This document shows positions 31,962 through 45,970 of a DNA stretch of 64,000 nt, piece after piece. How positions within the stretch are numbered: position 1 is the stretch's first letter; every line of letters starts with the position of its first letter. Origin of the DNA: Symsagittifera roscoffensis (lineage: Eukaryota > Xenacoelomorpha > Acoela > Convolutidae); the NCBI RefSeq assembly GCF_963678635.1, contig NC_087068.1, forward strand, positions 31,622,318 through 31,686,317. The letters run 5' to 3'. The notes under the pieces are model-generated. The model saw nothing but the letters and a program-made list of their open reading frames with translations, was not told the DNA's origin and ran no database searches. A program made the translations under genes and the position numbers.

Positions 31962-33586
31962 TACAACTTTATAACCTCAACCAAAATTACTAACAAATAA
32001 GAACAAAAACTAACCTTTTTTTGTAAATGTTTTCTCTTTTTCTATAGTCTTCACAGGCACAATCATCAATCATCTACAAAAAAGAAAAACGAAATAAAAA
32101 ACAGAATTTTTTTTCTGGAGTCATAAATTTCTTTTAACCAATTTCAATAATTGAAGCAGTAAAATTTACCCCCAAAAAAGCAAAAAAAATGATATATAAT
32201 TTCCTTTCCTAAATGAAAAAAAAATATTCTAAAAATGAAAATAAATTAACCCCCCAAACAAAAACCGTAAAATTATAATTTAAAAGCAGTAAATTAATAG
32301 AAATTGCAAATAAAATTAAAGCAGTACTAATTTTTTTAAAGATGCTTCTTTATACTTTTAAATATTCGCTCGCCCAAAATCCTATCCACGATCGCACAGC
32401 TCGCCCTTGAAGAACTTTTTAAAATAATGAATTTAAGTTTTAACTTTCACTGATAACAACTCTAACCAGTTTTAACACATTTCAAACTTTCCTTTAACCC
32501 GGTTGGAAAGGATTTTTATAATAATCCAAACTAACCAACGCAAGCTTACTAATTAAAACCACAAACCACAAGCTAACAGTATGAATAAGAAAGGAAAACC
32601 CACGGTACCCAAACTGGATTAACACCAGCTTAGAACTGGATAAACTATTCTTTTGAAGAGTACGCTCAAGTCTGAACACAAAAGAACAAAACACAAAAAA
32701 GTCAAAAGACAAACCGAAAACAAACGATTTGAGTTTTGAAGAAAAGAACACAACTAAGACAAAAAAAGGAAAAAACCAGAAATAAAAAAGGCACGAAAAG
32801 TTGAACACAAAAAGGACCCTCCAAAAAAGAGAGCATGAATTTATACTCCCACTCCTGGTCTAACCCACCGGAAGAGGACGTCCTGAGCATGGTCTATAGC
32901 CGGCCTCACCCACCGTGCTACATCCACGCTTTGTGACACCCACGACACAATTTCTGACGGGATTTACTCAAGTATGAGTAGCTCTTAAAAGTAACCGAAC
33001 TAATTAGTAACGCTTTTGCGATAAAAACTAATACAAAATCATGACTAAAAAACAAAATCAACAAAGATTTATATATGTAAATAATACAATGCAATATATA
33101 GATAATATACAGCCCAAAGACGAGCAGCAAGAAACTTGACAACTCAATCACACTCCAACTACGGAATGGCAAACCCAACTGACATGCTGCCTACAATCAC
33201 TACACTCAATGGATTTAAAGTACGACTTGGCATCGCAGCAAAGGAAATCTATTGCAACAGAACAATGGCCGTCTCGATGTGAAAGTATACGTACAAATCC
33301 AAATCACCAGGCCTTTCATCCAAAGTCAAACTACATACCACATCCGAACAAGATTGAGAATAAAAATGTGGTGTAGCAATGTTCCTATTCTCTAAAATCA
33401 ACCAGATCAACACTCATCACAATCGATCAGAACACATAATACCATCTGCCGAAACTACCGTGATAACATTTCTTCTTCCAAACCAGAAAAAAGAATATGC
33501 TCGCAACCTCTAAAGAAAAACACCATCATCCCTCCTACACTACAATAGAACATTGGAAAACTAAAACTCTCTAAACCCCGGATCTC
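31962..33586 (+). other. 3' non-coding region of copy A
   Basis: The part from about 32340 matches copy B 57500-56273 in reverse, including the motif CCTTTAACCCGGTTGGAAAGGA and a GC-richer block at 32847-32940. It ends with AAAACTCTCTAAACCCCGG before the 3' LTR, a motif shared with copy B next to its LTR. Confidence 0.65.
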
Positions 33587-33963
33587 TGACTCAAATCTAA
33601 ACTAGTTTTTATTTTTGGTTATTATTATGATATTTTATCTCTATAAAATGTTGAATACTAACCAATCATACTCCATCAAACTAACATTCTACATATTTTT
33701 AATTGCTGAAACTACTTGTAGTTTCAGCACCAGAGCAACTTGAATTAAGCTTAGAATACCGTTGTTCTCATTTTGGAACTAACTCGCATAAACCGTTGTA
33801 CACTAGATCTATTGAGACTAGGAGATGTAAGAGTAAGATTAGGATTGTTATTAGACTAAGAAATTACACGAATCTATCCGACCGAAAATAAGATAGCATG
33901 ACGAGCAGACGGTGTAGTTTATCTGAAATTACTCTATGAGTATAACGAAAAGGATATAACTCA
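33587..33963 (+). repeat. 3' LTR of copy A
   Basis: 377 bp from TGACTCAAATCT to ATATAACTCA, homologous to the 5' LTR (378 bp), with many scattered substitutions. The 26-bp palindrome is at 33704-33729 and is unchanged. Confidence 0.85.
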
Positions 33964-33971
33964 CAAATCTA

Positions 33972-34937
33972 GGGAAAAAAAGAATAATTCGTGTGTAATG
34001 CAAGTTTGGGGATTCTAGACAGAAAATGGACTCAATATCCGACACCGCCACTCTCTCTATTGAGGAGTTCAATATCTTGACTGCCCTCTTGATTGAATTT
34101 TGTTTTCGCTCTCGGAAACATCTCAGATATCTTTGAAGTTACAATAACAATTCTTCGTTGCTTAAAGTAAAACGCGTAGCTTAAAGTAATTTTGTAAGAT
34201 AACACTCAAAGTTTTCGAGTAAAATTAAAAACAACAAGTATAGAAGAAAAACAATTTTTCAGGTGTATAAGTTGACGCTGCTTTTGTTTTTTGCACTGTT
34301 ACTTCAAAAACAAGCTTATAGTATCACAAAACCGTTTGATTTTCATTTGTTGTTCTTTTTCGGAAATGATGGTCATTTTTATTCGTATTTTCGATTATGT
34401 CCTGCATACGACTAATATCTATGGATACCTAACATAAAATAAAAACAAACTATTTTCTTTGGCCAATCAAAAGGAACAGAATAACCAACAACTCACCACA
34501 CAGATACGAAAGATTCACACCAAAATCGGACGTAATCGAAAATAAGAAAAATAAATGATAGAAAGTTCAAAATTAAACGCTTTTATGATAATATACTGTA
34601 ATTTTTGACTTAACAGAGCAAAAAATAAAAACAGCGTCAACTTGTAGACTAAAAAAAAAACGTTTTTAATAATTTTTTTAAAAATTTTACTCGAAAACTT
34701 TCAGTGCTAATTTACAAAAATACTTCAAACTACGCGCTTACAAGAAAGAATTGTTATTGTAATTAGAGGGGGATCTAGGACTTTCTCAAGAGCAAGGTAA
34801 GATTTCAGTCAAGAGGGTAGTGGTGAATGCATCGAACTCCTAAATAGAGAGAGTGGCGGTGGCGGAGATTGAGTATGACCATTTTCCTGTCTAGATTCCC
34901 CAGACCGCCATTACACACGATTAATTATTTTTTCCCA
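33972..34937. mobile_element. Long-inverted-repeat element X1
   Basis: Ends are GGGAAAAAAAGAATAATTCG on the left and, reverse-complemented, TGGGAAAAAATAATTAATCG on the right. Arms of about 380 bp are complementary (for example the GCCACTCTCTCTATTGAGGA motif near 34050 and its complement near 34840), around a spacer of about 190 bp. There is no coding capacity. A rearranged second copy lies at 49.7-50.8 kb. Confidence 0.75.
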
Positions 34938-35730
34938 CATTTGACTAGTACCGAATTTTAAGTCGTGAAGTTCTTTATACATGTATAATTAAACAGTGAA
35001 AGATTCCAGCCCATTTTGGGATTTAAAGTATCAAATGAAAATAAAATATTTCAAAATGTCAAATACAAATCTACTACAAGTTGAAAACAAGACCGCTTAT
35101 GATTGAAGCCGAATAAAAAAATCAGGAACAGTTCTTAATTTTTTTTCTGTAGTAAACAAAAATAGCACCAACTGTCAGACTGTTCAAAGCCTCGTAACGT
35201 TCTTTTCAATATTTAAAAACTTAGAATTAAAAATTGCGACTGAAAACTGTTAAAAAAAACTTAAAGTTGAGTTTAAGTTTGCAACTTCAAAATGAAGTTT
35301 ATTCAATTTTAAAAAGTTCTTTAAGAAAACTTAGGTGATTATGATTAAATTAGATTGAAAACGCATTAAAAGTAGAAAGAAAGGCCTCATTTTCTTGGCC
35401 CTATAGAGATGACAGCGCGCCTTACGTAAAAACTGGTCTGCAAAACGGAACAAAAATTCTCGTCATTGAGACTATTTGCAAAAAAATGTTTGAATCCCAA
35501 GGATGAACAAAATAGATTCATTTTGATACTACACTTGATCCCATACGTTTTTCTTCGAAAATCGTTGGACAAAATCTCAAGACACGGACCCTTTGCCATA
35601 GTTATATCGCACACTTTCATAGTTATATCGCACATTCAAACTGGATTAATTTTAACAATTTGAATCTTTTTGCAGCCTTGGAAGCAAAAAAACATCCGAA
35701 AAAAACTCAATTTTTTTTTTAATCTGCTAT
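34938..35730. other. Non-coding, nothing recognised
   Basis: AT-rich sequence. Overlapping short frames on both strands near 35390-35660 have no recognisable domain. Confidence 0.5.
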
Positions 35731-36014
35731 CATTCGACCCTATGCGATTCAAAATTGAACATGTTCGACTAATGATTTAACGCTGTTCGACCCGTAATTT
35801 GACCCCATTCAACCCTTGATTTGAACCCGTTTGACCCATAATTGGACCTTGTTCGACCCATTATTTGACCCCGTTCGACCCATGATCACCCCGTTTGAAC
35901 CATGATTCGACCCCGTTCGAACCATGATTCGACCCCGTTCAACCCATTATTCGACTCGGTTCGACACATGATTCGACCCGTTTGAACCATGATTTGCCAC
36001 CGTTCCACCCATGA
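35731..36014. repeat. 22-24-bp minisatellite (GTTCGACC motif)
   Basis: About a dozen degenerate copies of a unit like CATGATTCGACCCCGTTCGA. Confidence 0.85.
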
Positions 36015-36041
36015 GTAGTATGCATATAGTGCGTTAGGATC

Positions 36042-36240
36042 GGGGGGGGGGGGGGTTGTCATACATGGATGACCATTAGGTATAAATCATAATGGTCACC
36101 ATGTATTAAATGATCAGCAATGGTCACTATGTAATAATCCTAATTGTCACCATGTATAATTTTATACCTAATGGTCACTATGTAATAAACCTAATTGTCA
36201 CCATGTATAATTTTATACCTAATAGTCCTCATGTAAAATT
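36042..36240. repeat. Poly-G run and TGGTCACTATGTA repeat
   Basis: A run of 14 G (36042-36055) is followed by degenerate copies of GGTCAC(C/T)ATGTA separated by AATTTTATACCTA-type spacers. The longest repeated block is about 54 bp. Confidence 0.8.
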
Positions 36241-38734
36241 CGGTATATTTTTGAGTACTCCCACTGAACGTTGTGGAAACGGGAATGGAATTAAGTTTTG
36301 GTCGGTGCATGTTTTCCCTTCTAAATTTTGGGGGTATTGGCTTGTTTACATGTAAAATGACGCTATATACCTATTATATGCGACCAAACTATATGGTATA
36401 TAGAAAAGCACAAGATTTTGGCAGCGTAGCTTAACTGTCGGCTGCGGTGAACGATTTCCTTCAAAAATGCATGTTTTTTTGCTGAATCTCGAAGAAAGCA
36501 AAATTCGTCAAATACGGCGCCCGCCGCCTCTTTTTAGGCAAAAATTAATAATCAATTTGACCGAAATAAGAATAAAAAATTTCGTTCAGCCAAATGAAGG
36601 TAAAAACAAAGAAAAATTACGAAACACTGAAAACTCCAAAATAATGAAATTGGCTTGAAAATTTCGACATTTCCATTTTCCGTGTCTACAGGAGACTGAA
36701 AAAACGTCTAAAATCTATGACAAAAGCTTTGATTTTATAGAAAGGTTGAAAGAGCTAATAAGTTGAAGTGGGTTAAGATCTTGAAAAACGAGAAAACTGA
36801 TGAAAGCCAAAAATTAATTTTGCTGCAGCCATTTCTAAGACTTGCATATACCACTTCTTATAATAAAAAGGATACAATTTTTGGGGCTTATAGAAAACGT
36901 TTAGTATTTCCTATTAACTTTTTTGTGCTAACAGAAATTTTGAAAATATTCATCAAAGCGGACCTAGAAACTGGGGGAAAACTGTTATTTGTGTGCCAAT
37001 ATATACGACAAAACAGAGTAACCATCGAATAAAGCAGGTGAAAACTTATTTGCGACTTTTAAGGAAAGCAGTTATTCAAATTAGAGCAAATTCAATCGGG
37101 AAAGATTGAACACAAACTAAGACAAGTTATGGATACAAACTCAAAACTTGATATGAATTCGAAGTTATAATTTGGGCATCCAAAATTTTTGATTTTTCCG
37201 TTGAAAGAATATGCAATTAAAGAATTTTTAATTTGATACTACAATCTAGTCAACTGTTCTCAGTATCTTCTAATTAACTCAATTTGGCTTTAGCAAGAGG
37301 TTTCTATTCAAAAGTTTGAAGCGCTATCAGTTTTTATCATTGATTAAAACCCTCTGCTCAACAAATTAAATTTTTGAGTTTGTTAATATAAATCTCATCT
37401 TTTGAATGTTTCCATGATTACGCTATTGTCTCTCAAAATACGGTGGCTTTTTGACCAAAATATTTGGTTATTCATCTGCAACTAATTGTGTTATCAAGAG
37501 TTCAACCTTTCTTACAATATATGTTTGAGGTGATCCAAGCTTTCACATTCAAGTTCTCATCACTAGCAGTATCAAAACAGTTCGCATCATGATATTTCTT
37601 CTCATTTTTGCATCGATATTTGTCTTCTCTATTAACAAAACATGTCTTCGAAAAACGGTTAGTTGTTTGAAATTTTAAGATAAAAGTAAAGCCTTATCAT
37701 CAACACTCTACCTGAATCTTCGGATTCCGTCAGGATGATAGCTGTTTCACACTAAACAACGCTTTCACACCAATTTGGCTACAGCAGTTTCCGAAAACTT
37801 GTAAGTGCCATTTTGTAGTTTCAATGCATTTCAAAAAACGTCAATTATGTTGTGTTATCTTAAGCTAGAACGAATAACAAAGACATGTTTAATTTGACAA
37901 TAAAAAGTTTGTTAGACAGTTTTACTTTGAAGATTTAAAATTTAGAGCCTCAATGCAGAAAGACTTGCTATTCATTTCAAAGAGAAAAGGCGTAAGCATT
38001 TTGAGCTAATTCATAAAAAACTCTATCGACTAAATAAATCTTTAATTTAAAAAAGTGGTACTGACTGTTTATCTGATTACACAATTGCTTCACTTCTGTG
38101 GGTTTTTAACTTTGATTCAAAATGATGATTTTTCAAATGAAAACCATAGAAAATTTGTTGTTTTTAGAGATTGATCAATCTTCTTTCAAATATACAGTAC
38201 CTGTCACTGAGACTTTGCTCGCTTACCGTCTTCAGCTCTACCAGCCGCATGTCTGCACGATCAATGATTTTCCTCAATAAACCATAATTTTTTTTCTAAT
38301 AATTCTCTTATCGTAGTTTTTACCTCTATGAGCAACAGTTCATCAAACACTTTGGACTCCATGCTGTCTCCAATTGGACTTGTTGTTTGATGCTTCCATC
38401 GACAAAATTTTGTGAAAACTTGAAAACCGATCTTTCTTGTTACAATTTTGAAACATTTTTCATAATCATTGACTGCAGATAAATTGAAATTATCAATGCA
38501 ACATATGCCACTTTTTCAAAGTGAAATGTTCATAATGAGGATACCTGGAAGATCAAATTTTCGAGGAAAACTTTTTAAAAAAAATTATCAAATTTTTTTG
38601 CAAATTAAGAAAATGAAAAAAACTGTCATTATAGTGTCTGGTTGATTATTCTAGAGTATTCGAGAAACTTAAGAAGAAAGATAAGAAAGATTTGGATTGA
38701 GTTACATATATACTTGGATTGAGTTACATATATA
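36241..38734. other. Non-coding, no supported gene
   Basis: The longest frame, 36763-37032 (+), 89 codons, has no recognisable motif, no flanking splice or promoter evidence, and could occur by chance. Nothing else was recognised. Confidence 0.4.
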
Positions 38735-39900
38735 CCCCACCAAACATATAAAGCTGCATACCTGTAAACATAAAAAACATAAACACATTTTCATAAGTTG
38801 CAAACTTAAATGCATACTCACAAAAAACAGTCATGCGTATTTTATTACAAACATACGTTTATTCATACACATTTAAATACTTACATAAGGTTAATCATGC
38901 AAACTTACATACAAAAACAATTACGTACACACTTACTGAATACAAACATACATACATGTATACATAAGTACAAACATACATAAACACATACATACATGCA
39001 TACATAGATACATACATACAAATTTACATATACACATACACATACAAAGTTACTTAGAAACATTCATACAACCATATGTACAAAATTACATACATATATG
39101 AAAAAATACATCTATACATACAAACATTCAAAAATGAAGTCTTACATTAAGGTATGAATACAAACGTACATAGTCTTATACATAAAAAGAATGCAAACAA
39201 ACTACCATCCTAACATAAATTTTACATACTTGCATACATGCTTTTAAACCTGCAACCAATTACACGAAAATTTTGCTTTTACATATGCAAAGATTTTGAC
39301 TTAATATTTCTGCTGACCTTTACAATAGAACCACATTTAAACACACAAATCAGCTTAATTTCACTTCACACTTTCAAGACGAATATATTCACACATTCAG
39401 ACAAAAAGAGTCATGCATTAGAGACTGGCATTCATACGTCTTTACATACAATCATATAAACGTGCCTTTCATACTCATATACGAAAATGCATAAGTACTT
39501 ACCTACAAACATACATGGTTCGTACTATACAAGCATGCTACGACTCATGTGAACACACTTTCCTTTTAAACAGACAGAAAACTTCAATCATAAGTTTGTA
39601 CAATTTGCAAACAAGCTAATTTTAAAATAATTTTAAACTGAAAAATATACATTGATACAAAATAATTGCTGGTCTTCATTCACTCAATCAAGCGGACATG
39701 CTTTCAAGAATTCTTAATTAGAAAAAAAACATACAAATATACCATCGAAAACATACAAACTTCTAATTACTCAAATGAATACACACAAATAGTATGTGCA
39801 TACATGATTAATTATATTTATACATGCAAAAGTTGTACACTTTTACATAGATATATACAGCTTACATAAATAGACACGCACGCAAGTTTTGCTTACATAC
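38735..39900. repeat. Degenerate CATA/ACATACA-rich tract
   Basis: Over about 1.1 kb the words ACATACATACA, CATACATGCATAC and related forms recur at high density. It looks like an old expanded tetranucleotide microsatellite now broken by substitutions. Confidence 0.8.
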
Positions 39901-42431
39901 GGGCAAAGGTTTCACTTATTAGTTCTGCTGACCTTTAAAATACAAAAGGCGATAAACAATTTTTTAAAATGTCTGTTGATCTCCCAAACCCATTTTCCAA
40001 CGGTATCAAACTTCAAATCAAAATTGACCAGTGAGTCATGAGAAGCGCTTTTAGTGGTCAGAAGAAAAATTGAGGCGTACTAACTTGCATAACACGGGAA
40101 AATTCCAAAACAAGTTGTTGAAAGGTTTTTGTTGGATAGTCCCAATAAAGTTTTTTGACATATCGAAAATTGATTTCAAGTAATTATTTAGTTTTGTACA
40201 GAAAATTTAAGACAGTGGAAATTTTGGTTCGAAAAAAAAATTTAGCCATTGTTCTAAGAATTGTAATCTTCTTTAAAAACTTTGTTTTTTGATTCATTTG
40301 TTAGTTCTGTAGTTTGATATATCTTCAGTTGACGATTAGGCTGCAGGTTTAACCGTACACCAAGTTACATTGACTAGAGTTGCACATTATGTTGTTTTCT
40401 CGCTAAACCATCAAAAATTTTATTGTTTGAAAAATATATTTGGTTCTGAAAAAGCGATTTAATACAGGTTCAACTGTTCTTTTTTTTTCATCTTTTTCCC
40501 CCATATTTATGCAATATCGATTGTTTGAGCTATAGTATCTTAGAAAATAATCTTTTAACTATGATAAAATTAACGGTAAAGGGTATGTTCAACTCATTTT
40601 TTCAGTAATAAAGAAAACTTTCAGTAAATTTTTAAATTTGTGCAAAATAAACAACCCAATCTTCTTTTGCGATTTTGAATTTTCTAGAACGACTATTTTT
40701 TAGACATGATTCTAAATGAAACACAAATTTTTTATAATTTTAAAGAATTAGGAGCAAAAAAAACTTTTGTTCTTTTTGTTTTATTTAATTTGGATTACAA
40801 AACAAACAGCTAAACATTAATAAATTCAACTCAACTAATTGAAAAAAACAGCACAAAACACAAAACAGACTGAAAATTTTTCAATTGACGCCACGTATAA
40901 CAGAGATTGATGCGTTCCGATCCTTTTTCTTGTTTTTTGCGAGTAACTGGCGTTTACATTTGGCTAATATCGGTTGTCTGCCTACTGCACCAAGGGCTCA
41001 CTGTTAGACTGATTTCTGCAACGAGAGTAAAAAGGTGAAGCTGGTGGCTCCATTTCCAGGCCGACTTGGGCCTCTCGACTTCCTGGGAAGATCCAAATTG
41101 TCTCTACGAAAGAGGAATGCGCTCATAAGGAGATGAGTAAATCTAGATCCTTGATTAGCATAACTTTTGCTATTTGCGCTGAATCGATGATATAAACTCC
41201 GATGATCAAAAAATAATCTTTTCTGATGGCCTTTTAAACCATATTTAACTATATTTTCAAAAAATATAAGTGCAATAAGATAACCTAAATAGAAAATATG
41301 TGATTTAGAGTGATCCAATTATCATTATTTGAATTTAATTGTTGTCTAATAAGGAAAGAAAATCTCCAGGAGCAGTCTTGTCAAAAATAGTACGTTCTTG
41401 AGCGGAATCAGTCAAAACTTACACATACAGTTTTTTAAAGTTTTGCGGTAACGAAGAGCAAACATTGAATTGAAACGGGTAAAATTATGAATCAAATGAT
41501 GAAAGCACGCGCCTGCAGAGGCGTTGTTCTTGCGCTAAAAGCAGAACAAGTCTTATCTTGAATTGGAAATGAAATAGCTGACAAATGCTTTGTTTTGTAT
41601 GATCAAGACCACATCTTTTCTAACTTTTGATAGTAATTTTATCGACTCTTCTTCAAATTGAACAGTTTCGGACAAGTAATAAAACGCAGCATAGTTTTGG
41701 GCTCACTTTCATATCTTGTATTCAGCGGCTAATCTAAAATGAACACATAAATTTCCTTATGTTTGATTGAGATTTATGATTGGGTATAGATGTCAGTCCA
41801 CAACCAGAAAGTTTTTCAAAAAGAAACCCTTTACATTTTAACCTGATTTAGTCTTACCAGAACTCGTTTATCTGCTGGGAAACTTATCCAATTTTGGCTA
41901 CGCTGTGTATGATATATCACTGGCTGATAAGGGAATGGTTCGAATAAACTAGAATTTATGTACATAAGTCCGTGTTTGATTTTTTACGCGTGTTTATCGG
42001 TATGTGTAATTGTTAATTTTTATGTATATATGTTCAGAAGTGTAACAATAGCTAAGAGTTAAGCCACAAACCAAACTCAATGTAGCTTTAGTTCCAGATT
42101 AGTCGAGATTTTCTAGAACATTTTACTAGGTGTTGTATCTGTACTATGTTCAACCAGATACTACAAAGTAATATAATTATGTGTAAATTGTGTGCGTTGC
42201 ATGTTCGATATTTACATGCTTTACGGTTTGCTTGTATTGGAAACGTTATATCAGAAAAGATGTACAAGTATGTTGTTCCAAAACGTTTTCGAATCAATTT
42301 AGGATAAATAATTGTAATTGGAAATAAAATTCGATGTCAAAATCAATCCAAATTCTTTTTTTACTTCTCTTCATTGTTGTAGATTGTTTCACCAGCTGCT
42401 AAGTAGGTACAGATTATCAATCAGATTTGGA
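39901..42431. other. Non-coding, no supported gene
   Basis: AT-rich. A 104-codon frame at 41004-41318 (-) shows no recognisable domain. No repeat family from elsewhere in the window was identified here. Confidence 0.4.
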
Positions 42432-42631
42432 NNNNNNNNNNNNNNNNNNNNNNNNNNNNNNNNNNNNNNNNNNNNNNNNNNNNNNNNNNNNNNNNNNNNN
42501 NNNNNNNNNNNNNNNNNNNNNNNNNNNNNNNNNNNNNNNNNNNNNNNNNNNNNNNNNNNNNNNNNNNNNNNNNNNNNNNNNNNNNNNNNNNNNNNNNNNN
42601 NNNNNNNNNNNNNNNNNNNNNNNNNNNNNNN
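42432..42631. other. Assembly gap (200 N)
   Basis: Exactly 200 undetermined bases, a conventional scaffold gap size. Frames called across it are meaningless. Confidence 1.
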
Positions 42632-42737
42632 CTTATTAATTGCATAAAGGACACAAAACTTTACAAATTGGTTTTATCAACCTAAAATTCGTAGTTTGTG
42701 AATATTTCATTTATCAAAAACTATTCGAGATCAACTA

Positions 42738-42787
42738 TTGGGCAATCAGAACATTGAGGGCTTTGCCCTGATAAAAGCAGTCAGTTT
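42738..42787 (+). repeat. 3'-end fragment of repeat family Y
   Basis: Matches the family terminus, including the hairpin GGGCTTTGCCC followed by TGATA-AGCAGTC. The rest of the element is absent or unrecognisable. Confidence 0.65.
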
Positions 42788-43108
42788 TTTAATTTTATTT
42801 AGCGGACAACAAATGAAAAAATCTTCAAGTTTTTTCTTTTGATAAGTTTGCTTTCAAAAACTTTGCTTTCATAAAATAACATAAGTGTGGCTAGATTGAA
42901 GCGCCTTAACTGTTTGGCCATTTGTAGAGTAGATTTCAAAAAAAATCGAAAGCTTTTGCAGATAACTTTTAATTGCGTCAACCAAACTTGAGTGCGATAA
43001 GAACACTATGAAGACTTCAATTTTCCGTTAAAGACTCTTTCCGCTCATAAAAAGCTCTGTCCCATTTAAAATCTCAAGCAAAAAATGGACTATCAAAAAA
43101 CAGAGCTT

Positions 43109-43114
<6 letters not shown>

Positions 43115-43175
<61 letters not shown>
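43115..43175. repeat. (TA)n microsatellite, about 61 bp
   Basis: Uninterrupted alternating T and A. Confidence 0.98.
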
Positions 43176-43177
<2 letters not shown>

Positions 43178-45970
43178 TATAAAAAATGAATCTTATTAAT
43201 GATTTGTTGCTATCTTGTGAAATATTTTCCCTCTATTTCGCTTTCAGAAATTCAGTTTGGTTGCCGCATTTGGATTAGCTGGATTAGCTCGCATTTGGAT
43301 TAGTATTTTTCGTTTTCTGTTCAAATAGTGAGTAAAAGAAGTGCGAACACAAAAAAAAGAAAAACTAAATAAATGTTGACATTTTGCAATGCTTTTTTTA
43401 TTCAAAAAAGTTTGTCGAAAAAATACAAAGATGGGGAAAGTGGTTAAGGCAAATCAGAACAAAACTAAGTGTAAAAAATCATAATCAGATCACTTTTTGG
43501 TTTCCCATATCAATCATGAAACACTTAAAAGCTAATCAATGGTTTAAGAATTGAGCGGTCAAATTGCATTTTTTACTTCAAACGCGAAATTTCTCTATAA
43601 AAAGGAGTGACGCGATCAACTCTCAGAATCTTTCGATGACACGAATGTTTCAAATGCGACAACAATTGAAACTTCATTAACCCTCGCAACGAAAAAAAAA
43701 TTATATATTTGAGTCGAAGTAACCGCTAATCGATAAAAAATTCGTTCGTTTCATTCAATAAATTTTTTTCCTGCCAGAATTTTGAATTTAAAAATTAATG
43801 TAGCCTATGGTGATTTTATCAGTTCGAGCAACCATAGAAACGTATAAACACTCACCAAATACTCGTTTTTTTGAAATTATGTAAAAAAATCTTTGCCCTC
43901 TTGGCACTGAAATTAAGTCAGTCTAGAATATGTAAGTGTCAGATTTTCTCGACAACGTGAATTAAGATAGCCCATTGGTGATACTTTTCTCAAAATGATC
44001 AAATACTCTCTTAAAAATTCTGTCGAGCCGATACGAAGGGTCACAGTATTTCGGTCTATCTGATTGGGGGTGTTCAACAATTCCGAAACAGGAGGGAAAA
44101 TTTTGAAATAATTTCACCGCATTTTACACAGAGAGGTAAATAACAAATTAATTAATAACGCTAGTTAATAAAGAAAATTTTCTAAATTTAGCTTCAGAAT
44201 TTCTGGTACTGCAATTTTCTCAGTCTTGTTGGCATGGGATTGATCTTGTGCATCAAGAAATCGCAATATCGAAAACTAAAGGAAAACTTCATAATTTATC
44301 TGTTATTAACAGAGTTTTTCATGTCTGGGCAAAGTTGTACAAGTGACTTGAAATTATTTTGATTATTTGCCAAAAGTTCTATATTTTTGGTCATTTCGGC
44401 TAATTTTGTTATCTGTCTGTTTGAAATTCTCAGTATCAATTGAAATGGCTGACCTAGTTAGTCGAATTTGATTGGCTAATATTAGCCAATCAGGATCAGT
44501 TTCAGTTTTAGTTTTCATTTTGCTTCAATTTTGATTTCTGGGCCGTTTAACGCATAAGACCCAAAATTTTTTTTAATTTTTTGGCTACAGTTATGATAAT
44601 TCTAGTAAATAAAGTTTAATTATCGTTCTATCAGTTCTTGGCCTTTTTAATGTGCACTTGGAAAGCAAACATCTTGAGTTATAAATGTGTCCGCATTTAT
44701 TAGCCTACAAAATGTTAAGTGAGCAATTACAAATAAATTATTCGAACTTGGAATTTTTGACCGAGGCTTTTAACACATGGTAAATAAATCAAAAAAATTA
44801 TACCGCTCTCAGTGAGATATTCAATGACTGAAATTTGTTCTGACCATCCCCAGGATTAAGTGAATCTTATTAAATAGTTTTTGAAACAACTTTTTTGTCA
44901 CGTCGTCAAGAATTACATCATACTGGCGTCTCTTATTTAATTATTTGAAGATCGAAAAACATCTTCAAAATATACTTTTTTAAAAATAATTTTATTTTTA
45001 AACTCATTAGTAAAAACCCAACTAAGTTAAGATTTTTCGGAGACACCTTCAAATTCCAACAAAAAAAACTTCGTCGTTTTTTTATCATTTGGAGAATTTT
45101 TGTTCATCTTTCTTCTTCTCAAACTGATCCTTCGTGGAAAAACTTCGTAGAGAATTACTAAATTGTCATTTCCAAATCTCAAAATGCACTTAATTTTTCA
45201 AAAAGTCCTGAAAAAGATGGCTTGAAATCTATTTTTTTTACTATTTACCTAAATTAAGGGTTTGTTACTAATACAAAATTTTGAAATCCGAGGCGCGGTG
45301 AACATTATAATATGTGAATATGGCTAAAATTTTTTCAAAATGAGCAGATGCTTATTTTTTTCATTTCTCAGTTTTTTTAACCATTTTGTTTTGCGAAAAT
45401 TGAATTAAACTACGTCGAAATGTCTGAGTATTTAGGGCTTGATACTTATTTTTTGATACTGAATTTGATACTAATGACACCAAAACAAAAAGTCATTTTT
45501 GAAACTTTTTTTTCAATTTTTTGCCTGTAAAATTTTTTAGATAGTGTAGTTATAATGTGTGCATTTCAAAAAAAACAGTCCAACACAAAAAAAAATTTTT
45601 TTTTCAATATAACCCCTAGTTATACGTTATTACTCGCACTGAAATTCCATGGATGAAAATCAATTAAACTTGAGTTTCATTATCAATGTCCATAAAAGTG
45701 AAAATAAAAATGAATATAATCAATTAGAAACGAATTATTTTGCTATAACTTGAAAATGCTTTACATTTCAATGCAAGTCAATTAATATCGATTATTTTGT
45801 TCACTTTTATAGATAAAGACAAAGAAACTCTTTTACAATAGATTTTTCCACTCTATTGCAATCCAACGCTCCTCAAGCGTTTTCTACGTTTTAAATTACA
45901 GTGGGTTTAGTGTTGTTCTTTTCAAGATCTTCCTGCGTAACTTCGATTTTCATTACTGTTTTTGTAATAG
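43176..45970. other. Non-coding, nothing recognised
   Basis: AT-rich DNA with many poly-A and poly-T runs. No frame over about 60 codons with recognisable features and no clear repeat. Confidence 0.5.

Larger units (their letters stand above)
21302..33963 (+). mobile_element. LTR retrotransposon copy A (decayed, Ty3/Gypsy-type)
   Basis: Bounded by two direct LTRs (21302-21679 and 33587-33963) that begin with TG and end with CA. A primer-binding site follows the 5' LTR. Gag and protease segments match copy B at 57680-64000 but are broken by stops and frameshifts. The match ends at about 27955, where copy B enters reverse transcriptase; A then holds unrelated, broken coding sequence to about 31960. 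Its last 1.2 kb before the 3' LTR again matches B. The two LTRs differ at many positions, so insertion is old. Flanking target duplications are not clear (CCAAG on the left, CAAAT on the right). Confidence 0.85.

Noticed and set aside
21297-33968. Target-site duplication around LTR copy A
   Set aside because: Flanks CCAAG and CAAAT share only a weak match. The element is old and the duplication cannot be confirmed.
36763-37032. 89-codon plus-strand frame
   Set aside because: No motif, homologous copy or splice context. Compatible with chance in AT-rich DNA, though I cannot exclude a small exon.
41004-41318. 104-codon minus-strand frame
   Set aside because: No recognisable domain or flanking gene structure.
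42318-42654. Frames spanning the run of N
   Set aside because: They are artefacts of an assembly gap.
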